Assembly: GCA_026686845.1 (NCBI GenBank)
Contig: JAIVEN010000047.1
Span: 124,001 to 188,000 of the forward strand
DNA: 64,000 bases
Origin: Adenanthera pavonina
Taxonomy: Eukaryota; Streptophyta; Magnoliopsida; Fabales; Fabaceae
Direction: 5' to 3'
Below the pieces are notes generated by a model that worked only from the letters and a program-made list of their open reading frames with translations, made no database searches and was not told where the DNA came from. Shown in pieces: positions 1 through 12,928 of this stretch (positions within the stretch are counted from its first letter, which is position 1; every line of letters starts with the position of its first letter). The position numbers and the translations under genes are program-made.

Positions 1-2078
1 TGGCGTCATGATAAAGCCGAATTGTGCACGTTTCTTCCAACTAGACTCGAATTGTTGTGAGTAAGCCGCATAAACTCCCTACCTCGCTTAAAATTCCAAA
101 TCTTGTGGAATTCTCCTCCTTAGAGCCTCCCGGTGAATGTTTAGACACCTGGAACTTTCGAACAAAATGAGGTTAAAGCGGAATCCGGTTGTGTTCATCT
201 CATCAACCAAGTCTCAAATTGGTGTGAGGATGTCCGATAAACTCCCTAGCTCACTTCATGTTGCAAATTTCGTCAGATTTTTTATTATCTTTTGCTTTTC
301 AATGCATTTTCGTGAAGTTGGATCGTTTGGCCAAAATGGCGTCATGATAAAGCCGAATTGTGCATGTTTCTTCCAACTAGACTCGAATTGTTGTGAGTAA
401 GCCGCATAAACTCCCTACCTCGCTTAAAATTTCAAATCTTATGGCATTCTCCTCACTAGAGCGTCCCGGTGAATGTTTAGAAACCTGGAACTTTCAAACA
501 AAATGAGGTTAAAGCGGAATCCGGTTGTGTTCATCTCATCAACCAAGTCACAAATTGGTGTGAGGATGTCGGATAAACTCACTACCTCACTTCATGTTGC
601 AAATTTCGTCAGATTTTTTATTATCTTTTGTTTTTCAATGCATTTTCGTGAAGTTGGATCGTTTGGCCAAAATGGCGTCATGGTAAAGCCGAATTGTGCA
701 TGTTTCTTCCAACTAGACTCGAATTGTTGTGAGTAAGCCGCATAAACTCCCTACCTCGCTTAAAATTTCAAATCTTGTGGCATTCTCCTCACTAGAGCGT
801 CCCGGTGAATGTTTAGAAACCTGGAACTTTCAAACAAAATGAGGTTAAAGCGAACTCCGATTGTGTTCATTTCATCGACCAAGGCTCAAATTGGTGTGAG
901 CATGGCAGATAAACTTTAGCTCACTTCATGTTGCAAATTTCGTCAGATTTTTTATTATCTTTTGCTTTTCAATGCATTTTCGTGAAGTTGGATCGTTTGG
1001 CCAAAATGGCGTCATGATAAAGCCGAATTGTGCATGTTTCTTCCAACTAGACTCGAATTGTTGTGAGTAAGCCGCATAAACACCCTACCTCGCTTAAAAT
1101 TCCAAACCTTGTGGCATTCTCCTCCTTAGAGCCTCCCGGTGAATGTTTAGAAACCTGGAACTTTCAAACAAAATGAGGTTAAAGCGGAATCCGGTTGTGT
1201 TCATCTCATCAACCAAGTCTCAAATTGGTGTGAGGATGTCGGATAAACTCACTAGCTCACTTCATGTTGCAAATTTCGTCAGATTTTTTATTATCTTTTG
1301 CTTTTCAATGCATTTTCGTGAAGTTGGATCGTTTGGCCAAAATGGCATCATGATAAAGCCGAATTGTGCATGTTTCTTCCAACTAGACTCGAATTGTTGT
1401 GGCTAAGCCGCATAAACTCCCTACCTCGCTTAAAATTCCAAATCTTGTGGCATTCGCCTCATTAGAGCCTCCCGGTGAATGTTTAGAAACCTGGAACTTT
1501 CAAACAAAATGAGGTTAAAGCGGAATCCGGTTGTTTTCGTCTCATCAACCAAGTCTCAAATTGGTGTGAGGATGTCGGATAAACTCACTACCTCACTTCA
1601 TGTTACAAATTTCGTCAGATTTTTTATTATCTTTTGCTTTTCAATGGATTTTCGTGAAGTTGGATCGTTTGGCCAAAATGGCGTCATGATAAAGCCGAAT
1701 TGTGCATGTTTCTTCCAACTAGACTCGAATTGTTATGAGTAAGCCGCATAAACTCCCTACCTCGCTTAAAATTCCAAATCTTGTGGCATTCTCCTCATTA
1801 GAGCCTCCCGGTGAATGTTTAGAAACCTGGAACTTTCAAACAAAATGAGGTTAAAGCGAACTCTGATTGTGTTCATTTCATCAACCAAGGCTCAAATTGG
1901 TGTGAGCATGCCAGATAAACTTTAGCTCACTTCATGTTGCAAATTTCGTCAGATTTTTTATTATCTTTTGCTTTTCAATGCATTTTTGTGAAGTTGGATC
2001 GTTTGACCAAAATGGCGTCATGATAAAGCCGAATTGTGCACGTTTCTTCCAACTAGACTCGAATTGTTGTGAGTAAGC
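1..2078 (+). repeat. Segmental satellite duplication, copy 1 (partner 5365-7442)
   Basis: This stretch matches 5365-7442 at a constant offset of 5364 bp (16 monomers) with only about half a dozen substitutions that I noticed, for example at 159/5523, 1528/6892 and 1647/7011. Rare private variants are shared, including ATGGTAAAGCC in place of ATGATAAAGCC near 678/6042. The left limit lies outside the window. The right limit is sharp: at 2079 the sequence has AAGCTGCAT, while 7443 has AAGCCGCAT and copy 2 then carries one extra B monomer (about 7513-7846) before the AAGCTGCAT variant appears. Confidence 0.85.
135..470 (+). repeat. Representative satellite monomer, an ancient dimer of two ~167-bp halves
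   Basis: One A-type monomer, used to show internal structure. The first half starts at GAATGTTTAG (135) and the second near AATGCATTTTCGTG (301). Equivalent landmarks recur about 165-169 bp apart: GATAAACTCCCTAGCTC at 236 and CATAAACTCCCTACCTC at 405; CTCAAATTGGTGTGAG and CTCGAATTGTTGTGAG; CAAAATGAGG and CAAAATGGCG, each followed by AAAGC. Over the best stretch, using monomer forms from elsewhere in the array, I count about 47 matches in 63 aligned columns with one gap. The halves are diverged but homologous, so the present 335-bp unit is a fixed dimer of an older unit of nucleosome size. Confidence 0.85.
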
Positions 2079-2148
2079 TGCATAAACTCCCTACCTCGCT
2101 TAAAATTCCAAATCTTGCGGCATTCTCCTCCTTAGAGCCTCCCGGTGA

Positions 2149-3488
2149 ATGTTTAGAAACCTGGAACTTTCAAACAAAATGAGGTTAAAGCGGAATCCGG
2201 TTGTGTTCATCTCATCAACCAAGTCTCAAATTGGTGTGAGGATGTCGGATAAACTCACTAGCTCACTTCATGTTGCAAATTTCGTCAGATTTTTTATTAT
2301 CTTTTGCTTTTCAATGCATTTTCGTGAAGTTGGATCGTTTGGCAAAAATGGCGTCATGATAAAGCCGAATTGTGCATGTTTCTTCCAACTAGACTCGAAT
2401 TGTTGTGACTAAGCCGCATAAACTCCCTACCTCGCTTAAAATTCCAAATCTTGTGGCATTCGCCTCATTAGAGCCTCCCGGCGAATGTTTAGAAACCTGG
2501 AACTTTCAAATAAAATGAGGTTAAAGTGAACTCCAATTGTGTTCATTTCATCAACGAAGGCTCAAATTGGTGTGAGCATGCCAGATAAACTTTAGCTCAC
2601 TTCATGTTGCAAATTTCGTCAGATTTTTTATTATCTTTTGCTTTTCAATGCATTTTTGTGAAGTTGGATCGTTTGACCAAAATGGCGTCATGATAAAGCC
2701 GAATTGTGCATGTTTCTTCCAACTAGACTCGAATTGTTGTGAGTAAGCTGCATAAACTCCCTACCTCGCTTAAAATTCCAAATCTTGCGGCATTCTCCTC
2801 CTTAGAGCCTCCCGGTGAATGTTTAGAAACCTGGAACTTTCAAACAAAATGAGGTTAAAGCGGAATCCGGTTGTGTTCATCTCATCAACCAAGTCTCAAA
2901 TTGGTGTGAGGATGTCGGATAAACTCACTAGCTCACTTCATGTTGCAAATTTCGTCAGATTTTTTATTATCTTTTGCTTTTCAATGCATTTTCGTGAAGT
3001 TGGATCGTTTGGCAAAAATGGCGTCATGATAAAGCCGAATTGTGCATGTTTCTTCCAACTAGACTCGAATTGTTGTGACTAAGCCGCATAAACTCCCTAC
3101 CTCGCTTAAAATTCCAAATCTTGTGGCATTCGCCTCATTAGAGCCTCCCGGCGAATGTTTAGAAACCTGGAACTTTCAAACAAAATGAGGTTAAAGTGAA
3201 CTCCAATTGTGTTCATTTCACCAACCAAGGCTCAAATTGGTGTGAGCATGCCAGATAAACTTTAACTTACTTCATGTAGCAAATTTCGTGAGATTTTTTA
3301 TTATCTTTTGCTTTTCAATGCATTTTCGTGAAGTTGGATTGTTTGGCCAAAATGGCTTCATGATAAAGCCGAATTGTGCATGTTTCTTCCAACTAAACTC
3401 GAATTGTTGTGAGTAAGCCGCATAAACTCCTTACCTCGCTTAAAATTCCAAATCTTGTGGCATTCTCCTCATTAGAGCCTCCCGGTGA
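2149..3488 (+). repeat. Two copies of a 670-bp A-B dimer
   Basis: 2149-2818 and 2819-3488 each consist of one A monomer with the private variant GGCAAAAATGG and a TTGTGACTAAG end, followed by a B monomer with AACTCCAATTGTG. The A monomers are the same at every position I compared; the B monomers differ by several substitutions near 3220-3360. Confidence 0.8.
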
Positions 3489-4160
3489 ATGTTTAGAAAC
3501 CTGGAACTTTCAAACAAAATGAGGTTAAAGCGGAATCCGGTTGTGTTCATCTCATCAACCAAGTCTCAAATTGGTGTGAGGATGTCGGATAAACTCACTA
3601 GCTCACTTCATGTTGCAAATTTCGTCAGATTTTTTATTATCTTTTGCTTTTCAATGCATTTTCGTGAAGTTGGATCGTTTGGCCAAAATAGCATCATGAT
3701 AAAGCCGAATTGTGCATGTTTCTTCCAACTAGACTCGAATTGTTGTGGCTAAGCCGCATAAACTCCCTACCTCGCTTAAAATTCCAAATCTTGTGGCATT
3801 CGCCTCCTTAGAGCGTCCCGGTGAATGTTTAGAAACCTGGAACTTTCAAACAAAATGAGGTTAAAGCGGAATCCGGTTGTGTTCATCTCATCAACCAAGT
3901 CTCAAATTGGTGTGAGGATGTCGGATAAACTCACTGGCTCACTTCATGTTTCAAATTTCATGAGATTTTTTATTATCTTTTGCTTTTCAATGCATTTTCG
4001 TGAAGTTGGATCGTTTGGCCAAAATGGCATCATGATAAAGCTGAATTGTGCATGTTTCTTCCAACTAGACTCGAATTGTTTTGGCTAAGCCGCATAAACT
4101 CCCTACCTCGCTTAAAATTCCAAATCTTGTGGCATTCGCTTCGTTAGAGCCTCCCGGTGA

Positions 4161-5500
4161 ATGTTTAGAAACCTGGAACTTTCAAACAAAATGAGGTTAA
4201 AGCGGAATCCGGTTGTGTTCATCTCATCAACCAAGTCTCAAATTGGTGTGAGGATGTCGGATAAACTCACTAGCTCACTTCATGTTGCAAATTTCGTCAG
4301 ATTTTTTATTATCTTTTGCTTTTCAATGCGTTTTCGTGAAGTTGGATCGTTTGGCCAAAATGGCGTCATGATAAAGCCGAATTGTGCACGTTTCTTCCAA
4401 CTAGACTCGAATTGTTGTTGCTAAGTCGCATAAACTCCCTACCTCGCTTAAAATTCCAAATCTTGTGGCATTCTCCTCATTAGAGCCTCCCGGTGAATGT
4501 TTAGAAACCTGGAACTTTCAAACAAAATGAGGTTAAAGCGAACTCTGATTGTGTTCATTTCATCAACCAAGGCTCAAATTGGTGTGAGCATGCCAGATAA
4601 ACTTTAGCTCACTTCATGTTGCAAATTTCGTCAGATTTTTTATTATCTTTTGCTTTTCAATGCATTTTTGTGAAGTTGGATCGTTTGGCCAAAATGGCGT
4701 CATGATAAAGTCGAATTGTGCACGTTTCTTCCAACTAGACTCGAATTGTTGTGAGTAAGCCGCATAAACTCCCTACCTCGCTTAAAATTCCAAATCTTGT
4801 GGAATTCTCCTCCTTAGAGCCTCCCGGTGAATGTTTAGACACCTGGAACTTTCAAACAAAATGAGGTTAAAGCGGAATCCGGTTGTGTTCATCTCATCAA
4901 CCAAGTCTCAAATTGGTGTGAGGATGTCGGATAAACTCACTAGCTCACTTTATGTTGCAAATTTCGTCAGATTTTTTATTATCTTTTGCTTTTCAATGCA
5001 TTTTCGTGAAGTTGGATCGTTTGGCCAAAATGGCGTCATGATAAAGCCGAATTGTGCACGTTTCTTCCAACTAGACTCGAATTGTTGTTGCTAAGTCGCA
5101 TAAACTCCCTACCTCGCTTAAAATTCCAAATCTTGTGGCATTCTCCTCATTAGAGCCTCCCGGTGAATGTTTAGAAACCTGGAACTTTCAAACAAAATGA
5201 GGTTAAAGCGAACTCTGATTGTGTTCATTTCATCAACCAAGGCTCAAATTGGTGTGAGCATGCCAGATAAACTTTAGCTCACTTCATGTTGCAAATTTCG
5301 TCAGATTTTTTATTATCTTTTGCTTTTCAATGCATTTTTGTGAAGTTGGATCGTTTGGCCAAAATGGCGTCATGATAAAGCCGAATTGTGCACGTTTCTT
5401 CCAACTAGACTCGAATTGTTGTGAGTAAGCCGCATAAACTCCCTACCTCGCTTAAAATTCCAAATCTTGTGGAATTCTCCTCCTTAGAGCCTCCCGGTGA
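4161..5500 (+). repeat. Two copies of a 670-bp A-B dimer (second variant)
   Basis: 4161-4830 and 4831-5500 are successive A-B dimers that share the private variant TTGTTGCTAAGTCGC at the end of the A monomer and AACTCTGATTGTG in the B monomer. This is a local dimer expansion distinct from the one at 2149-3488. Confidence 0.8.
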
Positions 5501-7442
5501 ATGTTTAGACACCTGGAACTTTCAAACAAAATGAGGTTAAAGCGGAATCCGGTTGTGTTCATCTCATCAACCAAGTCTCAAATTGGTGTGAGGATGTCCG
5601 ATAAACTCCCTAGCTCACTTCATGTTGCAAATTTCGTCAGATTTTTTATTATCTTTTGCTTTTCAATGCATTTTCGTGAAGTTGGATCGTTTGGCCAAAA
5701 TGGCGTCATGATAAAGCCGAATTGTGCATGTTTCTTCCAACTAGACTCGAATTGTTGTGAGTAAGCCGCATAAACTCCCTACCTCGCTTAAAATTTCAAA
5801 TCTTATGGCATTCTCCTCACTAGAGCGTCCCGGTGAATGTTTAGAAACCTGGAACTTTCAAACAAAATGAGGTTAAAGCGGAATCCGGTTGTGTTCATCT
5901 CATCAACCAAGTCACAAATTGGTGTGAGGATGTCGGATAAACTCACTACCTCACTTCATGTTGCAAATTTCGTCAGATTTTTTATTATCTTTTGTTTTTC
6001 AATGCATTTTCGTGAAGTTGGATCGTTTGGCCAAAATGGCGTCATGGTAAAGCCGAATTGTGCATGTTTCTTCCAACTAGACTCGAATTGTTGTGAGTAA
6101 GCCGCATAAACTCCCTACCTCGCTTAAAATTTCAAATCTTGTGGCATTCTCCTCACTAGAGCGTCCCGGTGAATGTTTAGAAACCTGGAACTGTCAAACA
6201 AAATGAGGTTAAAGCGAACTCCGATTGTGTTCATTTCATCGACCAAGGCTCAAATTGGTGTGAGCATGGCAGATAAACTTTAGCTCACTTCATGTTGCAA
6301 ATTTCGTCATATTTTTTATTATCTTTTGCTTTTCAATGCATTTTCGTGAAGTTGGATCGTTTGGCCAAAATGGCGTCATGATAAAGCCGAATTGTGCATG
6401 TTTCTTCCAACTAGACTCGAATTGTTGTGAGTAAGCCGCATAAACACCCTACCTCGCTTAAAATTCCAAACCTTGTGGCATTCTCCTCCTTAGAGCCTCC
6501 CGGTGAATGTTTAGAAACCTGGAACTTTCAAACAAAATGAGGTTAAAGCGGAATCCGGTTGTGTTCATCTCATCAACCAAGTCTCAAATTGGTGTGAGGA
6601 TGTCGGATAAACTCACTAGCTCACTTCATGTTGCAAATTTCGTCAGATTTTTTATTATCTTTTGCTTTTCAATGCATTTTCGTGAAGTTGGATCGTTTGG
6701 CCAAAATGGCATCATGATAAAGCCGAATTGTGCATGTTTCTTCCAACTAGACTCGAATTGTTGTGGCTAAGCCGCATAAACTCCCTACCTCGCTTAAAAT
6801 TCCAAATCTTGTGGCATTCGCCTCATTAGAGCCTCCCGGTGAATGTTTAGAAACCTGGAACTTTCAAACAAAATGAGGTTAAAGCGGAATCCGGTTGTTT
6901 TCATCTCATCAACCAAGTCTCAAATTGGTGTGAGGATGTCGGATAAACTCACTACCTCACTTCATGTTACAAATTTCGTCAGATTTTTTATTATCTTTTG
7001 CTTTTCAATGCATTTTCGTGAAGTTGGATCGTTTGGCCAAAATGGCGTCATGATAAAGCCGAATTGTGCATGTTTCTTCCAACTAGACTCGAATTGTTAT
7101 GAGTAAGCCGCATAAACTCCCTACCTCGCTTAAAATTCCAAATCTTGTGGCATTCTCCTCATTAGAGCCTCCCGGTGAATGTTTAGAAACCTGGAACTTT
7201 CAAACAAAATGAGGTTAAAGCGAACTCTGATTGTGTTCATTTCATCAACCAAGGCTCAAATTGGTGTGAGCATGCCAGATAAACTTTAGCTCACTTCATG
7301 TTGCAAATTTCGTCAGATTTTTTATTATCTTTTGCTTTTCAATGCATTTTTGTGAAGTTGGATCGTTTGACCAAAATGGCGTCATGATAAAGCCGAATTG
7401 TGCACGTTTCTTCCAACTAGACTCGAATTGTTGTGAGTAAGC
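5365..7442 (+). repeat. Segmental satellite duplication, copy 2 (partner 1-2078)
   Basis: Second copy of the 16-monomer-offset block. It is followed by a B monomer (about 7513-7846) that nearly repeats the one just before it, a one-monomer expansion that copy 1 lacks. Confidence 0.85.
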
Positions 7443-10191
7443 CGCATAAACTCCCTACCTCGCTTAAAATTCCAAATCTTGTGGCATTCTCCTCATTAGA
7501 GCCTCCCGGTGAATGTTTAGAAACCTGGAACTTTCAAACAAAATGAGGTTAAAGCGAACTCTGATTGTGTTCATTTCATCAACCAAGGCTCAAATTGGTG
7601 TGAGCATGCCAGATAAACTTTAGCTCACTTCATGTTGCAAATTTCGTCATATTTTTTATTATCTTTTGCTTTTCAATGCATTTTTGTGAAGTTGGATCGT
7701 TTGACCAAAATGGCGTCATGATAAAGCCGAATTGTGCACGTTTCTTCCAACTAGACTCGAATTGTTGTGAGTAAGCTGCATAAACTCCCTACCTCGCTTA
7801 AAATTCCAAATCTTGCGGCATTCTCCTCCTTAGAGCCTCCCGGTGAATGTTTAGAAACCTGGAACTTTCAAACAAAATGAGGTTAAAGCGGAATCCGGTT
7901 GTGTTCATCTCATCAACCAAGTCTCAAATTGGTGTGAGGATGTCGGATAAACTCACTAGCTCACTTCATGTTGCAAATTTCGTCAGATTTTTTATTATCT
8001 TTTGCTTTTCAATGCATTTTCGTGAAGTTGGATCGTTTGGCCAAAATGGCATCATGATAAAGCCGAATTGTGCATGTTTCTTCCAACTAGACTCGAATTG
8101 TTGTGAGTAAGCCGCATAAACACCCTACCTCGCTTAAAATTCCAAATCTTGTGGCATTCTCCTCCTTAGAGCCTCCCGGTGAATGTTTAGAAACCTGGAA
8201 CTTTCAAACAAAATGAGGTTAAAGCGGAATCCGGTTGTGTTCATCTCATCAACCAAGTCTCAAATTGGTGTGAGGATGTCGGATAGACTCACTGGCTCAC
8301 TTCATGATGCAAATTTCACGAGATTTTTTATTATCTTTTGCTTTTCAATGCATTTTCGTGAAGTTGGATCGTTTGGCCAAAATGGCATCATGATAAAGCC
8401 GAATTGTGCATGATTCTTCCAACTAGACTCGAATTGTTGTGGCTAAGCCGCATAAACTCCCTACCTCGCTTAAAATTCCAAATCTTGTGGCATTCTCCTC
8501 ACTAGAGCGTCCCGGTGAATGTTTAGAAACATGGAACTTTCAAACAAAATGAGGTTAAAGCGAACTCCGATTGTGTTCATTGCATCAACCAAGGCTCAAA
8601 TTGGTGTGAGCATGCCAGATAAACTTTAGCTCACTTCATGTTGCAAATTTCGTGAGATTTTTTATAATCTTTTGCTTTTCAATGCATTTTCGTGAAGTTG
8701 GATCGTTTGGCCAAAATGGCGTCATGATAAAGCCGAATTGTGCATGTTTCCTCCAACTAGACTCGAATTGTTGTGAGTAAGCCGCATAAACACCCTACCT
8801 CGCTTAAAATTCCAAATCTTGTGGCATTCTCCTCCTTAGAGCCTCCCGGTGAATGTTTAGAAACCTGGAACTTTCAAACAAAATGAGGTTAAAGCGGAAT
8901 CCGGTTGTGTTCATCTCATCAACCAAGTCTCAAATTGGTGTGAGGATGTCGGATAAACTCACTAGCTCACTTCATGTTGCAAATTTCGTGAGATTTTTTA
9001 TTATCTTTTGCTTTTCAATGCATTTTCGTGAAGTTGGATCGTTTGGCAAAAATGGCGTCATGATAAAGCCGAATTGTGCATGTTTCTTCCAACTAGACTC
9101 GAATTGTTGTGGCTAAGCCGCATAAACTCCCTACCTCGCTTAAAATTCCAAATCTTGTGGCATTCGCCTCATTAGAGCCTCCCGGTGAATGTTTAGAAAC
9201 CTGGAACTTTCAAACAAAATGAGGTTAAAGCGGAATCCGGTTGCTTTCATCTCATCAACCAAGTCTCAAATTGGTGTGAGGATGTCGGATAAACTCACTA
9301 ACTCACTTCATGTTGCAAATTTCGTCAGATTTTTTATTATCTTTTGCTTTTCAATGCATTTTCGTGAAGTTGGATCGTTTGGCCAAAATGGCGTCATGAT
9401 AAAGCCGAATTGTGCATGTTTCTTCCAACTAGACTCGAATTGTTGTGAGTAAGTCGCATAAACTCCCTACCTCGCTTAAAATTTCAAATCTTGTGGCATT
9501 CTCCTCACTAGAGCGTCCCGGTGAATGTTTAGAAACCTGGAACTTTCAAACAAAATGAGGTTAAAGCGAACTCCGATTGTGTTCATTTCATCAACCAAGG
9601 CTCAAATTGGTGTGAGCATGGCAGATAAACTTTAGCTCACTTCATGTTGCAAATTTCGTCATATTTTTTATTATCTTTTGCTTTTCAATGCATTTTCGTG
9701 AAGTTGGATCGTTTGGCCAAAATGGCGTCATGATAAAGCCGAATTGTGCATGTTTCTTCCAACTAGACTCGAATTGTTGTGAGTAAGCCGCATAAACACC
9801 CTACGTCGCTTAAAATTCCAAATCTTGTTGCATTCTCCTCCTTAGAGCCTCCCGGTGAATGTTTAGAAACCTGGAACTTTCAAACAAAATGAGGTTAAAG
9901 CGGAATCCGGTTGTGTTCATCTCATCAACCAAGTCTCAAATTGGTGTGAGGATGTCGGATAAACTCACTAGCTCACTTCATGTTGCAAATTTCGTCAGAT
10001 TTTTTATTATCTTTTGCTTTTCAATGCATTTTCGTGAAGTTGGATCGTTTGGCCAAAATGGCGTCATGATAAAGCCGAATTGTGCATGTTTCTTCCAACT
10101 AGACTCGAATTGTTGTGAGTAAGCCGCATAAACTCTTACCTCGCTTAAAATTCCAAATCTTGTGGCATTCTCCTCATTAGAGCCTCCCGGT

Positions 10192-10246
10192 GAATGTTTA
10201 GAAACCTGGAACTTTCAAACAAAATTAGGTTAAAGCGGAATCCGGT
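10192..10246 (+). repeat. 55-bp partial monomer duplication at CCGGT microhomology
   Basis: The normal monomer start GAATGTTTAG at 10192 is followed only 55 bp later by a second GAATGTTTAG at 10247. The join falls at CCGGT, which occurs twice in an A-type monomer, once in CTCCCGGTGAATG and once in AATCCGGTTGTG. The short copy has one private change (AAAATTAGG). The array period is therefore interrupted once here. Confidence 0.9.
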
Positions 10247-11252
10247 GAATGTTTAGAAACCTGGAACTTTCAAACAAAATGAGGTTAAAGCGAACTCCGA
10301 TTGTGTTCATTGCATCAACTAAGGCTCAAATTGGTGTGAGCATGGCAGATAAACTTTAGCTCACTTCATGTTGCAAATTTCATCAGATTTTTTATTATCT
10401 TTTGCTTTTCAATGCATTTTCGTGAAGTTGGATCGTTTGGCCAAAATGGCGTCATGATAAAGCCGAATTGTGCATGTTTCTTCCAACTAGACTCGAATTG
10501 TTGTGAGTAAGCCGCATAAACACCCTACCTCGCTTAAAATTCCAAATCTTGTGGCATTCTCCTCCTTAGAGCCTCCCGGTGAATGTTTAGAAACCTGGAA
10601 CTTTCAAACAAAATGAGGTTAAAGCGGAATCCGGTTGTGTTCATCTCATCAACCAAGTCTCAAATTGGTGTGAGGATGTCGGATAAACTCACTAGCTCAC
10701 TTCATGTTGCGAATTTCGTCAGATTTTTTATTATCTTTTGCTTTTCAATGCATTTTCGTGAAGTTGGATCGTTTGGCCAAAATGGCATCATGATAAAGCC
10801 GAATTGTGCATGATTCTTCCAACTAGACTCGAATTGTTGTGGCTAAGCCGCATAAACTCCCTACCTCGCTTAAAATTCCAAATCTTGTGGCATTCTCCTC
10901 ACTAGAGCGTCCCGGTGAATGTTTAGAAACCTGGAACTTTCAAACAAAATGAGGTTAAAGCGAACTCCGATTGTGTTCATTGCATCAACCAAGGCTCAAA
11001 TTGGTGTGAGCATGCCAGATAAACTTTAGCTCACTTCATGTTGCAAATTTCGTGAGATTTTTTATAATCTTTTGCTTTTCAATGCATTTTCGTGAAGTTG
11101 GATCGTTTGGCCAAAATGGCGTCATGATAAAGCCGAATTGTGCATGTTTCCTCCAACTAGACTCGAATTGTTGTGAGTAAGCCGCATAAACACCCTACCT
11201 CGCTTAAAATTCCAAATCTTGTGGCATTCTCCTCCTTAGAGCCTCCCGGTGA

Positions 11253-12900
11253 ATGTTTAGAAACCTGGAACTTTCAAACAAAATGAGGTTAAAGCGGAAT
11301 CCGGTTGTGTTCATCTCATCAACCAAGTCTCAAATTGGTGTGAGGATGTCGGATAAACTCACTAGCTCACTTCATGTTGCAAATTTCGTTAGATTTTTTA
11401 TTATCTTTTGCTTTTCAATGCATTTTCGTGAAGTTGGATCGTTTGGCCAAAATGGCATCATGATAAAGCCGAATTGTGCATGATTCTTCCAACTAGACTC
11501 GAATTGTTGTGGCTAAGCCGCATAAACTCCCTACCTCGCTTAAAATTCCAAATCTTGTGGCATTCTCCTCACTAGAGCGTCCCGGTGAATGTTTAGAAAC
11601 CTGGAACTTTCAAACAAAATGAGGTTAAAGCGAACTCCGATTGTGTTCATTTCATCAACCAAGGCTCAAATTGGTGTGAGCATGCCAGATAAACTTTAGC
11701 TCACTTCATGTTGCAAATTTCGTGAGATTTTTTATTATCTTTTGCTTTTCAATGCATTTTCGTGAAGTTGGATCGTTTGGCCAAAATGGCGTCATGATAA
11801 ACCCGAATTGTGCATGTTTCTTCTAACTATACTCGAATTGTTGTGGCTAAGCCGCATAAACTCCCTACCTCGCTTAAAATTCCAAATCTTGTGGCATTCG
11901 CCTCATTAGAGCCTCCCGGTGAATGTTTAGAAACCTGGAACTTTCAAACAAAATGAGGTTAAAGCGGAATCCGGTTGTTTTCATCTCATCAACCAAGTCT
12001 CAAATTAGTGTGAGGATGTCGGATAAACTCACTAGCTCACTTCATGTTGCAAATTTCGTCAGATTTTTTATTATCTTTTGCTTTTCAATGCATTTTTGTG
12101 AAGTTGGATCGTTTGGCCAAAATGGCGTCATGATAAAGCCAAATTCTGCATGTTTCTTCCAACTAGACTCGAATTGTTGTGAGTAAGCCGCATAAACCCC
12201 CTACCTCGCTTAAAATTTCAAATCTTTTGGCATTCTCCTCACTAGAGCGTCCCGGTGAATGTTTAGAAACCTGGAACTTTCAAACAAAATGAGGTTAGAG
12301 CGAACTCCGATTGTGTTCATTTCATGAACCAAGGCTCAAATTGGTGTGAGCATGCCAGATAAACTTTAGCTCACTTCATGTTGCAAATTTCGTCATATTT
12401 TTTATTATCTTTCGCTTTTCAATGCATTTTCGTGAAGTTGGATCGTTTGGCCAAAATGGCGTCATGATAAAGCCGAATTGTGCACGTTTCTTCAAACTAG
12501 ACTCGAATTGATGTGAGTAAGACGCATAAACTCCCAACCTCGCTTAAAATTCGAAATCTTGTGGCATTCTCCTCCTTAGAGCCTCCCGGTGAATGTTTAG
12601 AAACCTGGAACTTTCAAACAAAATGAGGTTAAAGCGGAATCCGGTTGTGTTCATCTCATCAACCAAGTCTCAAATTGGTGTGAGGATGTCGGATAAACTC
12701 ACTAGCTCACTTCATGTTGCAAATTTCGTCAGATTTTTTATTATCTTTTGCTTTTCAATGCATTTTCGCGAAGTTGGATCGTTTGGCCAAAATGGCGTCA
12801 TGATAAAGCCGAATTGTGCATGTTTCTTCCAACTAGACTCGAATTGTTGTGAGTAAGCCGCATAAACTCCCTACCTCGCTTAAAATTCCAAATCTTCTGG
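11253..12900 (+). repeat. Recurrent satellite block, copy 1 of 3
   Basis: A multi-monomer block recognised by rare variants in series: GATAAACCCGAATTG with TTCTAACTATACTCG, then CAAATTAGTGTGAGG, then TTCATGAACCAAGG, then ATGTGAGTAAGACGC. The same ordered series occurs at 19634-21280 (offset 8381 bp) and, except for the last marker, at 16620-17840 (offset 5367 bp). Confidence 0.8.
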
Positions 12901-12928
12901 CATTCCCCTCCCTAGAGCCTCCTTGTGT

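Noticed and set aside
137..400. Repeated 87-codon plus-strand frame (MFRHLELSNKMRLKR...) in many monomers, possibly a tandem gene family
   Set aside because: It recurs only because the satellite repeats. B monomers stop early at TTTAG, monomers with a five-T run switch frame and end at 68-69 codons, and several monomers lose the ATG. Changes are spread over all codon positions, and no domain or promoter is visible.
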